Below, piece by piece: positions 25,792 through 35,848 of a DNA stretch of 50,813 nucleotides. Numbering within the stretch: the first letter of the stretch is position 1; each line of letters begins with the position of its first letter. The notes under the pieces were generated by a model. That model was not told where the DNA came from. It did no database searches and saw nothing but the letters and a program-made list of their open reading frames with translations. Origin of the DNA: Nitrospirota bacterium. GTDB taxonomy: Bacteria > Nitrospirota > Nitrospiria > Nitrospirales > Nitrospiraceae. The stretch spans positions 1-50,813 of the forward strand of contig JAUXQT010000061.1 of NCBI GenBank assembly GCA_030682135.1, in the 5' to 3' direction. The position numbers and the translations under genes were made by a program.

Positions 25792-27105
25792 TCACTCGTC
25801 CTTGCCTTCGACGCGAATCAACGTCGTCGGCTCTGAAATAAATGCCATCTGATTGATCGCCCGCAACGCCGTTTGGACATCGCGCTCTGTCGCGGTATGG
25901 GTCTTGATCACGACTGGAACCGTCTGTCCTTCGCGTCGCCCCTGTTGGAGAACCGACGAGATACTGATGCCGCACCGGCCCAGTTCCCCTGCAATCTGCG
26001 ACAATACCCCGGGGCGGTCCAGGACCATAAACCGGAGGTAATAGAGCGAGCTGATCTCTTCCATCGGCCGCATACGAAGCGGACGCCGCTGGTCCTGCTT
26101 GAATGAGGCGGGCGGCACTCGCCCGGCCGCTCCTTGTAACTGATTACGCGCGATGGCGATGAGATCGCCGACCACCGCACTGCCGGTCGGCATGGACCCC
26201 GCACCACGGCCATAGAGCACCACGTCGCCCACCGCATCGCCGACGAGTTGAATCGCGTTGTAGACCCCTTCGACTTGAGCGATCGGAGACGAAGACGGCA
26301 GCATCGTCGGATGCACGCGGGCCTCCACTTCGTTGCCCACCAACTTGGCAATGCCGAGCAGCTTGATCGTACAACCGAACTCTTTGGCGTACGCGATATC
26401 GAGAGGCGTAATATGCGTGATCCCCTCGGTGTATACCTCTTTCACATTCACCGGTGTTCCATAGGCCAGCGCCACCAGGATTGCCAGCTTATGCGCCGAA
26501 TCGATACCGGCGACATCGAAGGTCGGATCCGCTTCGGCATACCCGGCCTTCTTCGCTTCGTCGAGGACCGCCTCAAAGCTCTGACCTTCATGGGTCATAC
26601 GCGAGAGAATGTAATTGGCCGTCCCGTTGATGATCCCATAAATGGATTGGATCGTGTTGGCCGCCAGCCCCTCGCGCAAGGCCTGGATGACGGGAATCCC
26701 CCCTCCCACGCTCGCTTCGAAACCCAGGTCGACTCCCTTGCTGGACGCCGCGGCAAATATTTCTTCTCCGTGTATCGCCAGTAAGGCCTTATTCGCCGTG
26801 ACGACATGTTTCCCGGCCGCAATGGATTCCAGAATGATGCGTTTGGCAAAGTCGCAACCTCCGACCAGCTCCACGACGATGTCGATCGAGGGATCGTTGA
26901 GAATCTGCTTTGCATCGGTCGTGAGGAGGCCGGGCGGCAGGGTCAGTCCGCGGTCACGTGTCACATCGAGGTCCGCAATCCGAACGAGCTCGATCGGCAC
27001 ACCGACCCGCCGGCTGATCAAGGCGGCATTCTCCAAGAGGATCTTCGCGACGCCCGTCCCAACCGTGCCGAATCCAATGATGCCGACGCCCACACGCGAG
27101 ATCAT
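25792..27105 (-). CDS. hom: Homoserine dehydrogenase
   Basis: 437 residues. The NAD(P)-binding motif GFGTVGTG (11-18) is followed by the catalytic domain '[46 protein letters not shown]' region with its conserved Glu/Asp/Lys residues. A C-terminal ACT domain '[28 protein letters not shown]' suggests threonine feedback. It reduces aspartate semialdehyde to homoserine. The ATG overlaps the aminotransferase stop by 4 bp (ATGA). Confidence 0.96.
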   Translation of the reverse strand: MISRVGVGIIGFGTVGTGVAKILLENAALISRRVGVPIELVRIADLDVTRDRGLTLPPGLLTTDAKQILNDPSIDIVVELVGGCDFAKRIILESIAAGKHVVTANKALLAIHGEEIFAAASSKGVDLGFEASVGGGIPVIQALREGLAANTIQSIYGIINGTANYILSRMTHEGQSFEAVLDEAKKAGYAEADPTFDVAGIDSAHKLAILVALAYGTPVNVKEVYTEGITHITPLDIAYAKEFGCTIKLLGIAKLVGNEVEARVHPTMLPSSSPIAQVEGVYNAIQLVGDAVGDVVLYGRGAGSMPTGSAVVGDLIAIARNQLQGAAGRVPPASFKQDQRRPLRMRPMEEISSLYYLRFMVLDRPGVLSQIAGELGRCGISISSVLQQGRREGQTVPVVIKTHTATERDVQTALRAINQMAFISEPTTLIRVEGKDE

Positions 27106-28298
27106 TCTTCCGCCCCCCCAAGCTTCAGAGCCTTGCGAATACCGCGCACCGCTTGCCTCGTGCGATGCTCGTTTTCGACAAGGCCGAAACGCACATATTC
27201 ATCCCCGCCTTCCCCGAACCCGATCCCGGGAGACACCGCCACTTTCGCCTCGCGGAGCAGGAGTTTGGAAAACTCCAACGAGCCCATCGATCGATAGGGC
27301 AACGGAATCCTGGCCCAGACAAACATGGTGGCCACGGGCTTCGTCACCTGCCATCCGATGCGATTCAGGCCGCCGACCAACACATCCCGGCGTTTCTGAT
27401 AACGCAAGACCGTCTCTTTGACACATTCCTGTGGTCCATTCAGCGCAATGACGCTGGCGATCTGCAGAGGCTGGAAAATGCCATAGTCGAGGTAACTCTT
27501 AATCTTGGCTAGGGCGCCAACAACCTCACGATTGCCGCAACAGAAGCCCACGCGCCAACCTGGCATATTGTAGGCCTTCGAGAGGGTATAGAATTCGACG
27601 CCGACATCTTTCGCCCCGGGAGCTTGCAAGAAGCTCGGCGCCTTATAGCCGTCGAACACTAAGTCCGCGTAAGCCAGGTCATGAATAACAATCACACTAT
27701 GCTCTTTGGCAAAGGCGACAATTTTCTTAAAAAATTCAAGATCCACCACGGCAGTGGTGGGGTTGTGCGGAAAATTGATGACTAAAATCTTCGGCCGCGG
27801 GAACGTCTGGCGGTAGACCCGCTGTAAATCGTCAAAGAAGTCACTGTCCTGGCGCAACTCGATTCCGCGAACTTCCCCACCCGCAATGATAAAACTGTAC
27901 ATATGAATGGGATAGGTCGGCGTCGGCGTCAGGACCACGTCGCCTGGCCCGATCAGCGCCAGGGCCAAATGCGCCAACCCTTCCTTGGAACCGATCGTCA
28001 CAATGGTTTCAGTCTCAGGGTCCAGATCGACGTTGTAATTCCGCTTATACCACCCCGTGATCGCATGCCGCAGCTTGGTGATGCCGCGCGAGGCCGAGTA
28101 GCGATGATTCTTTCCCTTTCGGGCCGCCTCAATCATCTTCTCGACGATATGGCTCGGCGTCGGTTGGTCAGGATTGCCCATTCCGAAATCGATAATGTCT
28201 TCACCCTGTTGGCGAGCCTCAAGCTTGAGGCTCTGTACTTGGGCAAACACATATGGCGGTAGCCGTTTGATGCGATAAAATCCGTCGCCTAGTCCCAT
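27102..28298 (-). CDS. alaC: PLP-dependent aminotransferase (AlaC type)
   Basis: 398 residues of the class I/II aminotransferase fold. It opens '[23 protein letters not shown]', then has '[10 protein letters not shown]', '[12 protein letters not shown]', and the PLP-lysine segment '[14 protein letters not shown]' near residue 240. The sequence fits the AlaC/LL-DAP-aminotransferase-like group, usually glutamate-pyruvate transaminases, and its place before hom hints at an aspartate-family donor/acceptor role. Exact substrates cannot be read from the sequence. It is the first gene of the threonine operon and has a strong promoter. Confidence 0.85.
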   Translation of the reverse strand: MGLGDGFYRIKRLPPYVFAQVQSLKLEARQQGEDIIDFGMGNPDQPTPSHIVEKMIEAARKGKNHRYSASRGITKLRHAITGWYKRNYNVDLDPETETIVTIGSKEGLAHLALALIGPGDVVLTPTPTYPIHMYSFIIAGGEVRGIELRQDSDFFDDLQRVYRQTFPRPKILVINFPHNPTTAVVDLEFFKKIVAFAKEHSVIVIHDLAYADLVFDGYKAPSFLQAPGAKDVGVEFYTLSKAYNMPGWRVGFCCGNREVVGALAKIKSYLDYGIFQPLQIASVIALNGPQECVKETVLRYQKRRDVLVGGLNRIGWQVTKPVATMFVWARIPLPYRSMGSLEFSKLLLREAKVAVSPGIGFGEGGDEYVRFGLVENEHRTRQAVRGIRKALKLGGAEE

Positions 28299-28370
28299 CG
28301 TATCCCTTGCCGAGAATTCATGTATGCAGGAAGGCGCGCAGAAACCGCCCGCCGCTCTATCAGGGGACCT

Positions 28371-28400
28371 ATTCTAATGGCGAGGGGCGCGTCGAGTCAA
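28371..28400 (-). promoter_or_regulatory. Sigma-70 promoter of the alaC-hom-thrC-lysC operon
   Basis: On the minus strand TTGACT (28400-28395) and TAGAAT (28376-28371) are 18 bp apart, and transcription would start about 65 bp before alaC. The same hexamers and spacing precede the ferredoxin gene at 48328-48357. Confidence 0.65.
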
Positions 28401-28582
28401 ATTATCCCGTGATTCTGTGGGTTTCGACATTCCAACCCTTCAAACTGACTGAACCAGCACAACACCGACTACCCCTCCCAATCCTTGCCCCTCCCGGTCA
28501 ATTTCTGTTACAACTGGAACGTATTCGCACTCATCGCTCAACTCAGCTTCTTCTTGCTTTACATCGCCAGAACGGAGGATCC

Positions 28583-29296
28583 GTGCCACGACTTGGGGTG
28601 AACATCGACCATGTGGCCACGTTGCGGCAAGCCCGTGGCGGAACCGACCCGGACCCCCTTACTGCCTCCGTACTGGTGGAATTGGCCGGCGCCGACGGTA
28701 TTGTCGTTCACCTCAGAGAAGATCGGCGGCATATTCAAGATCGCGATCTGCGCCTCTTGCGAGAACTCATCCGCACCAAGCTCGATCTGGAGATGGCTGC
28801 CGATGAGACCATGGCCAAAATTGCCCTGACCATCAAACCTGATATGGTCACGCTCGTCCCGGAGCAGCGTCAGGAACTCACGACGGAAGGCGGCCTGGAT
28901 GTGGCCGGCCACAGAGATCGCATCCAGCAGATCGTGACCATGCTCCACGATGGCGGCATTCCCGTCAGCCTTTTCATCGAACCGGATTTGGCCCAGGTCA
29001 AAGCCGCACACAGAGTCTCAGCGGATTTCGTCGAGCTCCATACCGGTCGGTACGCGAATGCCAAACGCTCGAAAGAAGCCGATGCCGAAGTGGAAGCCAT
29101 TACACAGGCCGCGAAACTCTCGTACAAGCTGGGCATGGGCGTCAACGCCGGACATGGCTTGGACTATCGCAACGTAACGCGGTTGCTACACATTCCTGAA
29201 ATCGTCGAATACAACATCGGTCACAGCATCATTGCCCGCGCGGTTCTGGTGGGCCTCGACCAAGCCGTCAGGGAAATGAAAGTATTGCTCGGGTAA
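28583..29296 (+). CDS. pdxJ: Pyridoxine 5'-phosphate synthase
   Basis: 237 residues from GTG 28583, chosen because GGAGG lies 4 nt upstream and the protein then begins at the conserved '[19 protein letters not shown]'. Other family segments: '[19 protein letters not shown]', 'ELHTGRYAN' and 'GHGLDYRNV'. The enzyme condenses aminoacetone 3-phosphate with deoxyxylulose phosphate to make vitamin B6 phosphate. It is divergent from the alaC operon, which needs PLP. Confidence 0.95.
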   Translation: MPRLGVNIDHVATLRQARGGTDPDPLTASVLVELAGADGIVVHLREDRRHIQDRDLRLLRELIRTKLDLEMAADETMAKIALTIKPDMVTLVPEQRQELTTEGGLDVAGHRDRIQQIVTMLHDGGIPVSLFIEPDLAQVKAAHRVSADFVELHTGRYANAKRSKEADAEVEAITQAAKLSYKLGMGVNAGHGLDYRNVTRLLHIPEIVEYNIGHSIIARAVLVGLDQAVREMKVLLG

Positions 29297-29443
29297 CCCA
29301 TCGTGCCGCGGCATCACCCTCGTTCCTCTATGGACCACACGATTCGCCCTTGTCATGACATTGCGACGTAGTCAAACGATATTGCTCCCCCCCGCACCTG
29401 CCCGATTCCTCATGCGGTATCGATCCCGCACACAAGGCCACAG

Positions 29444-31006
29444 ATGAAGATTGTGACGGGAGCCGAGATGCAGTCGCTCGATCGCCGCACGATCACCGAA
29501 GCGCATATTCCCGGTGCCCTCTTGATGGAACGGGCCGGCGAGGGCATTGTCAGGCATCTGGAAGAGCACTATGGGCCAGCACAAGGCAAGACCGTTACCA
29601 TCCTCTGCGGGAAAGGGAACAACGGAGGAGACGGAATGGTTGTGGCTCGCCTCCTGCGCCGCCGACGAGCAAAGGTGCACGTGGTGCTCCTCACGCCGAT
29701 CACCGAACTCAGCCGCGATGCTACAACCATGTATCGTCGACTCGTTCGTATTGCAGGCCGAGCCGCAACTGTTCGGTTCCGCTCTGCTGACCACACACGA
29801 TCCCTTCTCGCCTCCAGTGACATCCTCGTCGATGCCCTCCTTGGAACCGGCTTGTCCTCCGAAGTAACCGGGACCTATCGTGAAGCCATCGAACTCATCA
29901 ACGGAGCCGGGAAACCCATCATCGCCATCGATCTCCCGTCCGGTCTCCATGCCGACAGCGGCGCCATCCTCGGGCAAGCGATTCGCGCCACGTTGACCAT
30001 CACGTTGGGCCTCCCAAAACTCGGGCTCTATGTCGGTGCAGGGATCGACCGGGCCGGCGCAATCCGCGTCGTCGATATCGGTATTCCCTCTTCCTTTGTG
30101 GACGATATCGAGAGCCGGACACTGCTGCTGACAAGCGACAGCGCCTTTACAACCCTTCCAGAGCGCCGGCTCTCCGCCCATAAAGGGACCTTTGGCCATG
30201 CAGGAATTATTGCAGGCTCCGTAGGGAAAACCGGCGCAGCGGCCTTAGCGGCTCAAGCGGCTCTCAGAATGGGATCCGGTCTCGTGACCGTCGCCACGCC
30301 CAACAGCGTCAACGATGTACTGGAGGCCAAGCTGCTGGAAGCGATGACCCTGCCGCTCCCGGAAACGAAAGCACGCACATTGGCTCGATCAGGACTCGAT
30401 CGTGTCGCCGCCTTCATCCAGGCACGCACAGCAATCGCCATCGGCCCCGGACTCTCGACCCATCCTGAGACCGTTGAACTCATGCAGTCGTTGATGAAAT
30501 ATCTGGACCGGCCTTCCGTCCTGGATGCCGATGCGCTCAACGCGTTGACCGGCCGCGTGTCGTTGTTGACCGAATGTCAGACGCCGCCCATTCTCACTCC
30601 GCACCCCGGCGAGATGGCCCGGCTCGAAGTTGATGCCACCACGCAGAGCGTCAATGCAGACCGCATCGGCACGGCCAGACGGTTTGCCAGAGAACGTGGT
30701 GTATTCGTCGTTTTAAAAGGCGCACGAACCGTCATCGCCCGCCCAGATGGGCTGGTCGCCATTTGTCCGACCGGGAATCCCGGCATGGCCACGGCTGGAA
30801 CCGGCGATGTGTTGACCGGCATGATTGTCGGCTTACTGGCACAAGGGATTCCCTCATGGGACGCCGCCTGTGCCGCCACCTATTTTCATGGATCAGCCGG
30901 CGACATGGCAGCCCAACAACTCGGGCAGGCCGGCATGCTCGCCAGTGACCTGATTGCCCAGATTCCCTATGCGCTCCAGCGAACCAAAACGATTGAACGC
31001 CACTAA
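29444..31006 (+). CDS. nnr: Bifunctional NAD(P)H-hydrate repair enzyme (epimerase/dehydratase)
   Basis: 520 residues. The N-terminal epimerase domain has 'CGKGNNGGDGMVVARLL' and 'DALLGTGLSSEVTG' and 'AIDLPSGLHADSG'. The C-terminal ribokinase-like ADP-dependent dehydratase contains 'KGTFGHAGIIAGS', 'LTPHPGEMARL', 'LKGARTVIARPDG' and 'GNPGMATAGTGDVLTGMI' (about 445-462). It repairs damaged hydrated NAD(P)H. It lies 147 bp after pdxJ and overlaps tsaE. acpS, often present in this neighbourhood in other genomes, is absent here. Confidence 0.94.
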   Translation: MKIVTGAEMQSLDRRTITEAHIPGALLMERAGEGIVRHLEEHYGPAQGKTVTILCGKGNNGGDGMVVARLLRRRRAKVHVVLLTPITELSRDATTMYRRLVRIAGRAATVRFRSADHTRSLLASSDILVDALLGTGLSSEVTGTYREAIELINGAGKPIIAIDLPSGLHADSGAILGQAIRATLTITLGLPKLGLYVGAGIDRAGAIRVVDIGIPSSFVDDIESRTLLLTSDSAFTTLPERRLSAHKGTFGHAGIIAGSVGKTGAAALAAQAALRMGSGLVTVATPNSVNDVLEAKLLEAMTLPLPETKARTLARSGLDRVAAFIQARTAIAIGPGLSTHPETVELMQSLMKYLDRPSVLDADALNALTGRVSLLTECQTPPILTPHPGEMARLEVDATTQSVNADRIGTARRFARERGVFVVLKGARTVIARPDGLVAICPTGNPGMATAGTGDVLTGMIVGLLAQGIPSWDAACAATYFHGSAGDMAAQQLGQAGMLASDLIAQIPYALQRTKTIERH

Positions 31007-31571
31007 GTCAGCCAAGGCAACAGAGCCTGCCGCTCGCCGCCGCGCCACGCCGAGCCTGCCGTGGAAGCTGACGTCCTCCTCGCACCAGCAGACCGACTGG
31101 TTAGGCCAAGTGCTCGGACGTACGTTTCGGGGAGGGGAAACGATCGCACTCTACGGACCGCTCGGAGCCGGTAAGACGGCGCTCGTTCGCGGAATCGCGC
31201 AGGGTCTTGGCGCATCGCCAACGGCAGTGACCAGCCCGACCTTCGTCGTGATTCACGAATACCAGGGGCGGCTGCCACTGGCCCACATGGATTGGTATCG
31301 CATCCGCTCGCTCCGCGAGCTTGAATCGACAGGTGTGATGGAGTATTTCTCTGGCCAGACCGTGACAGCCATCGAATGGGCGGACAAAGGCCTTGACCTG
31401 CTGCCGCAGGACCGGATTGAGGTGACCTTGAGTCATCGTACCGCGCAGAGCCGATCGATTCAGTTGAATGCCACAGGTCCGACGTCTGAGGATGTCCTCG
31501 CGCGAGCGCGCAAAACACATCAGGCACCATCGCACCAAGGCTCGGACAAGAAGGGGACAACGAGGTCATGA
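30969..31571 (+). CDS. tsaE: tRNA threonylcarbamoyladenosine biosynthesis ATPase TsaE
   Basis: About 200 residues from ATG 30969. The core has P-loop GPLGAGKTALVRG, the 'TSPTFVVIHEYQG' segment, 'HMDWYRI' and 'AIEWADKGLDLLP', all typical of TsaE (YjeE), which with TsaB and TsaD forms t6A37 on tRNAs. The N-terminal roughly 30 residues are basic and not part of the usual family, which is near 150 aa, so a later start is possible. The gene overlaps nnr by 38 bp and the next gene by 4 bp. Confidence 0.9.
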   Translation: MRSSEPKRLNATKSAKATEPAARRRATPSLPWKLTSSSHQQTDWLGQVLGRTFRGGETIALYGPLGAGKTALVRGIAQGLGASPTAVTSPTFVVIHEYQGRLPLAHMDWYRIRSLRELESTGVMEYFSGQTVTAIEWADKGLDLLPQDRIEVTLSHRTAQSRSIQLNATGPTSEDVLARARKTHQAPSHQGSDKKGTTRS

Positions 31572-31912
31572 TAAGGCTGATTCTGGTCGGGGTCCTGCTC
31601 CTCCTCTCCCTGGCATTTTTCCTTCAAAATCAGGAACAGGAAGTGACGCTCCGGTACTTCTTCGGTCTGCTCGAAGCGTCAACGCCGATCTACAAGCCTA
31701 TCCTCACTGGATTCGCGGTGGGACTATTAGTCTCCGGCATTCTGCTCTTTCCTCCATGGGTGAGAGGCCGGATCGAACTCCGCCGAAAAACCAAAGCGCT
31801 GCAAGAGGCTGAAGTGGACTTGGAACGGCTACGCCTCTCGCTCGATAAAGTCACCGGCCGCACTCCACCCACGATGACCGGCGAACCACAAAGAGACCGG
31901 CACGATGAGTGA
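31568..31912 (+). CDS. LapA-domain (DUF1049) inner-membrane protein
   Basis: 114 residues with two hydrophobic helices (about 2-18 and 42-62) joined by 'NQEQEVTLRYFFGLLEASTPIY', the signature of the LapA/DUF1049 family. A basic coiled-coil cytoplasmic tail follows. In E. coli LapA works with LapB in controlling lipopolysaccharide synthesis; that role here is only a family inference. The ATG overlaps the tsaE stop (ATGA) and its end overlaps mutS by 8 bp. Confidence 0.85.
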   Translation: MIRLILVGVLLLLSLAFFLQNQEQEVTLRYFFGLLEASTPIYKPILTGFAVGLLVSGILLFPPWVRGRIELRRKTKALQEAEVDLERLRLSLDKVTGRTPPTMTGEPQRDRHDE

Positions 31913-34571
31913 CGCAGACGCCTCACCGTTAATGCGGCAATACCGGGAAATTAAACGCGGGTATCCCGACGCCATTCTGCTATTCCGCGTCGGCGACTTT
32001 TACGAAATGTTTTACGAGGATGCGCAAGTCGCCTCGAAACTGCTCTCCATTGCCCTCACCTCTCGCGATAAATCCAGCGCCACCCCCATTCCATTGTGTG
32101 GCGTGCCGTACCATGCCGCGCAAGGTTATATCGCGAAGCTCCTTAAGGCCGGACGAACCGTCGCACTCTGCGAACAGGTGGAAGACCCGAAACTTGCAAA
32201 GGGTCTCGTGCGCCGAGAAGTCGTCCGTCTCTATACGCCTGGCACGTTGGTCGATACCGAATTCCTCTCTCCCGGCGAATCGCATTTCCTGGTTGCAGTG
32301 GCCTTCTCCGATACCATGGCCTCATCGGCCAAGGGACAATCCGTCATTGGGCTGGCCTGCCTGGATGTCTCCACGGGCGAGTTTTGGATGACGGAATTCC
32401 AGGGGGCGCAGGCGGAAACCCAACTCATGGATGAACTGGCTCGACTGGAACCGCGGGAAGTCCTGCATCAAGATTCCACGACACATGCCGGAGCCTGCCT
32501 GGCTCACCTGCGTGGGCCACGCCTCTGCGCACAACCTTCGGCCGCCTTCCACCCCAAAGACGCCGCGCAACTACTCCAGACACAGTTTGCCGTGCAATCG
32601 CTCGACGGATTCGGCTGCCGCGGCCTGACCGCCGGAATCGGAGCCGCCGGAGCGGTCCTGCGATACGTTCGTGAGACCCAGCCGACCGCCTCGCTCGCGC
32701 ATCTCCGACGTCTGCACACACGCTGGAGCCGCGACTCCATGCATCTGGATAACGCAACGATTCGCAATCTCGAACTCGTGCGGCCGCTCGGCTTCGGCGA
32801 GCCCAGATCGGGACAGGACCAGTCGACGGTCCTATCGGTGTTGGACCGTACCGCGACAGCAATGGGCAGTCGCCTGTTGCGCGATTGGCTCGTCAGGCCA
32901 CTCCTCGATCGAGGCGCCATTCAGGCTCGTCTGGACGCAGTCGGCGAGTTAAAAGACCGGATGCCACAACGGGTGTCGCTCCGAACCACACTTCGAGATG
33001 TGCAAGATATCGCCCGCCTCAGCAGCCGTCTGACGCTCGGCGTCGCAGGACCTCGCGAACTACTCGCCCTGAAACAATCCGTCAGCGCCCTGCCTGAATT
33101 ATGGTCCCACCTCCAACCGTTTTCCGCTTCGCTGCTGGCTACAGTCCGTGAATCCTGGGACGACTGCCGCGATGTCCATGACACGATTGAGCAGGCCGTC
33201 AAGCCTGAGGCGCCGATGTCTCTCCGTGACGGCGGTGTGATTCGGGAGGGATACCATGCCGGAGTCGACGAACTGCGCAAGGCCAGCACCGAAGGCAAGG
33301 GCTGGATCGCCGCGCTAGAAGCCAAAGAACGGGAACGAACGGGAATCGATTCGTTGAAGGTTCGCTACAATCAAGTATTCGGCTACTACATCGAAATTAC
33401 CAAGACGCACCTGTCCCGGGTCCCGCCCGATTACATCCGCAAACAGACGCTGGTGAATGCCGAACGATTCATGACAGCGGAACTGAAAGAGTTGGAAGAA
33501 CGGGTCACAGGCGCTGAAAGTAAACTGCTGGCGCTCGAGCAGGAGCTATTCGATCAGGTCCGAAGCCGTTTAGCGAACGAGGTGTCTCGCCTTCAAGCGA
33601 TGGCCCAGACCGTTGCGTTGCTCGACGTCCTCGCCGGTTTGGCCGAGACCGCCGCCTTACATCGCTACATCAAGCCACTCGTCGATGAGAGCGGCACGAT
33701 CCTCATTCGTGAAGGCCGGCACCCTGTCGTGGAACAGCTCAGCAGCGATCTCACCTTCGTGCCCAACGACACGGCCCTCGACTGTGAGGGCAACAGACTG
33801 GTGATCCTCACCGGGCCCAACATGGCGGGGAAAAGCACCTATCTCCGCCAGGTCGCACTGATCGTGTTGTTGGCGCAAATCGGGAGTTTCGTGCCTGCGT
33901 CCGAGGCCCACATTGGATTAGTCGATCGGATTTTCACGCGTGTGGGTGCTTCCGACAACCTGTCTGCGGGCCAGAGCACCTTCATGGTGGAGATGATCGA
34001 GTCGGCTCATATCTTAAACAGTGCGACATCCCGCAGCTTGATTCTCCTGGATGAGATCGGTCGAGGCACCAGCACCTACGATGGACTCAGCATCGCCTGG
34101 GCCATTGCGGAACATATTCAAGACCGTCAGCACGTGGGAGCCAGAACCTTGTTCGCCACGCATTATCACGAGATGACGCAACTGGAAGGGTTACGGGAAG
34201 GGATTAAAAACTATTGCGTGGCAGTCCAGGAACGGGATGGAGACGTGGTCTTCTTGCGTAAGATTATACCGGGCGGCGCAGACCGCAGTTACGGCATTCA
34301 CGTGGCCAAACTGGCAGGGCTCCCTCCCACGGTCATCGCCAGGGCGCAACAAGTCCTCGCCCAACTGGAGCAACCGGATACCACCATCGAGGGTACACCC
34401 GTATCGTTGGAGAGAGAGACACCACAGACCTCACTGCCTAAGCCCCATCCAATCATCGAGGAAATGAAACAAATCGACCTCTTCTCCATGACGCCACTCG
34501 ATGCACTCAACCGCCTCGCTGACATCCAACGCCGGATCGGGCCAACCGGCCAAGACGGTCGCGACACATAA
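31905..34571 (+). CDS. mutS: DNA mismatch repair ATPase MutS
   Basis: 888 residues, full length for bacterial MutS1. The mismatch-binding Phe-x-Glu motif is F32-Y33-E34 in 'VGDFYEMFYEDA'. The connector, lever and clamp domains follow. The ATPase domain has Walker A GPNMAGKST (about 637) and 'ILLDEIGRGTSTYDGLS' (about 716), and the C-terminal HTH and tail complete it. It binds mispairs and recruits MutL, which is not in this window. It is the last gene of the plus-strand unit and ends at a bidirectional terminator. Confidence 0.97.
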   Translation: MSDADASPLMRQYREIKRGYPDAILLFRVGDFYEMFYEDAQVASKLLSIALTSRDKSSATPIPLCGVPYHAAQGYIAKLLKAGRTVALCEQVEDPKLAKGLVRREVVRLYTPGTLVDTEFLSPGESHFLVAVAFSDTMASSAKGQSVIGLACLDVSTGEFWMTEFQGAQAETQLMDELARLEPREVLHQDSTTHAGACLAHLRGPRLCAQPSAAFHPKDAAQLLQTQFAVQSLDGFGCRGLTAGIGAAGAVLRYVRETQPTASLAHLRRLHTRWSRDSMHLDNATIRNLELVRPLGFGEPRSGQDQSTVLSVLDRTATAMGSRLLRDWLVRPLLDRGAIQARLDAVGELKDRMPQRVSLRTTLRDVQDIARLSSRLTLGVAGPRELLALKQSVSALPELWSHLQPFSASLLATVRESWDDCRDVHDTIEQAVKPEAPMSLRDGGVIREGYHAGVDELRKASTEGKGWIAALEAKERERTGIDSLKVRYNQVFGYYIEITKTHLSRVPPDYIRKQTLVNAERFMTAELKELEERVTGAESKLLALEQELFDQVRSRLANEVSRLQAMAQTVALLDVLAGLAETAALHRYIKPLVDESGTILIREGRHPVVEQLSSDLTFVPNDTALDCEGNRLVILTGPNMAGKSTYLRQVALIVLLAQIGSFVPASEAHIGLVDRIFTRVGASDNLSAGQSTFMVEMIESAHILNSATSRSLILLDEIGRGTSTYDGLSIAWAIAEHIQDRQHVGARTLFATHYHEMTQLEGLREGIKNYCVAVQERDGDVVFLRKIIPGGADRSYGIHVAKLAGLPPTVIARAQQVLAQLEQPDTTIEGTPVSLERETPQTSLPKPHPIIEEMKQIDLFSMTPLDALNRLADIQRRIGPTGQDGRDT

Positions 34572-34572
34572 G

Positions 34573-34606
34573 AAAGGCGGCATCCCCTTTCGGAGATGCC
34601 GCCTTT
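34573..34606. terminator. Bidirectional terminator between mutS and the exported-protein operon
   Basis: A perfect 12-bp stem AAAGGCGGCATC/GATGCCGCCTTT around a 10-nt loop, two bases after the mutS stop. The ends are A-rich on the left and T-rich on the right, so it can serve both the plus-strand mutS transcript and the convergent minus-strand gene at 34628. Confidence 0.75.
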
Positions 34607-34627
34607 ACAAACAGAAACCGGCTCAGT

Positions 34628-35287
34628 TTAGTGAGCAGCCGCGGCCTTGTTGTACTCCGCAGTCCAAGGAACCAACCCACCAACGGGTTGACCACCAGGG
34701 ATCAATACATCGTACAGCATGGGTGGCACAGCCTTCGGGGAGGTGTTCAACATCTGCTTCGCCGCGGCGCATCCTGCTTCACTCTCGTTCTTTCCTGCAC
34801 AATCCTTCAAGCGAAGGGCAGAGATGCTGAGCGTCTTCCCCATGGAGCCAGCCACTTCCGGAAGCTTCTTGATCGAGGAAATGACCCGGTGATTCTGCTC
34901 TGGCTCCGTCACGGTAAACTCGATCAGGTCAGTCGTGCTGGAGGGTGGCACTTCCTTCGCGGCAGCAGGACCTGCATGAGGACGGCCCATCTTCTTCAAC
35001 TCATCCCAAGCACCCTTGTCCGCGTAAAACTTCAAGGTCTTGCCCGGATGGATCTTCTGCCAGAAGAAACCGCTCTCGGCGTTTCCACCGAACACGGCCA
35101 CATTGATCCAAACCGCTTCATCGTAGTGATCGAGGACAATGACGCGACCCTGAAGGGTCGTCGGCTTGCTCAAATCTCCCCACTCGAAACGCTCCTGGAA
35201 TGACTCGATGGCTAACGCGGTGGAGGCTACGGAAACCCCCAGCGCTACAGCGGCCACCATGGCCCAACCTTTCGCATGAAACTTCAT
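34628..35287 (-). CDS. Exported protein of unknown function
   Basis: 219 residues from ATG 35287 (AAGGAGG upstream). A Sec signal peptide covers about residues 1-25 ('MVAAVALGVSVASTALA'), and the mature part begins 'IESFQERFEWGD'. The segment 'TTLQGRVIVLDHYDEAVWINVAVFGG' and the 'FFWQKIHPGKTLKFYADKGAWDELKKMGRP' region suggest a beta-sandwich with a helical insert. Two Cys (about DCAGK and GCAAA) could form a disulfide. No heme, copper or enzymatic motif is seen and I do not recognise the family. It lies 51 bp after, and probably in one transcript with, the exported protein at 35339, which shares a 'TL.GRV' segment. Confidence 0.7.
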   Translation of the reverse strand: MKFHAKGWAMVAAVALGVSVASTALAIESFQERFEWGDLSKPTTLQGRVIVLDHYDEAVWINVAVFGGNAESGFFWQKIHPGKTLKFYADKGAWDELKKMGRPHAGPAAAKEVPPSSTTDLIEFTVTEPEQNHRVISSIKKLPEVAGSMGKTLSISALRLKDCAGKNESEAGCAAAKQMLNTSPKAVPPMLYDVLIPGGQPVGGLVPWTAEYNKAAAAH

Positions 35288-35338
35288 AATCGCGTCCTCC
35301 TTGCTGGACATAAATGAATTAAGGCTTGTCGAGGTCGA

Positions 35339-35848
35339 TTACTTAATAACCTTAAACCCGGTGATCGTCCGACCGTCCAGGCTCACTTCCATGGCCACGA
35401 GCTCCTGGGAGGCCTTGATGATCTGGTCCATCAACGCTTTGTCCTTCACTGCCAGACGAACGGTCGTGGCAGCATGGTACCAACCGGAATAAGGATTGTT
35501 CTTATCGGTTCCGCCCACAAAGCCCCAGCCACAGCAAGAGAACAATGGATCTGGCGGCTTCACGTCGAGATCGGAGGAGGAACGGCCGTTCGGGGTTCCT
35601 GACGCCGGCTCACCGGTGTTCCAATATTGAATCCCGAAGAGCAACTCGCCATCTGGATTGTCCGCCCATTGCGACCAGACACGACCTTTCAAGGTCTTGG
35701 TGACTTCACCCTTCATCGGCTTTCCGCCGACAATGTTGTCGGTTGGGCCAGCCACACTTGGACCATCGGCCGCAACGGCAAATTCAGCCGTCAACATACC
35801 GAACATGGACAACATTGCCACGGAGGCTAAAACTGCAACCCTTTTCAT
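35339..35848 (-). CDS. Exported protein of unknown function
   Basis: 169 residues from ATG 35848 (GAAGGAGG upstream). A signal peptide runs to about residue 26 (ending 'FAVAA'). The mature protein contains 'GEVTKTLKGRVWSQWADNPDGELLFGIQYWNTGEP', a Cys-Cys pair in 'DPLFSCCGWGFVGG', and ends 'MEVSLDGRTITGFKVI'. It carries no CxxCH heme motif and no recognisable catalytic set. The first gene of a two-gene operon, it is presumably abundant given its strong ribosome-binding site and promoter, and functions in the periplasm or outside the cell. Function unknown. Confidence 0.7.
   Translation of the reverse strand: MKRVAVLASVAMLSMFGMLTAEFAVAADGPSVAGPTDNIVGGKPMKGEVTKTLKGRVWSQWADNPDGELLFGIQYWNTGEPASGTPNGRSSSDLDVKPPDPLFSCCGWGFVGGTDKNNPYSGWYHAATTVRLAVKDKALMDQIIKASQELVAMEVSLDGRTITGFKVIK

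Noticed and set aside
28307-28582. N-terminal extension of the pdxJ frame
   Set aside because: The conserved PdxJ N-terminus and a GGAGG site begin at GTG 28583; the upstream part is non-conserved and overlaps the alaC promoter.
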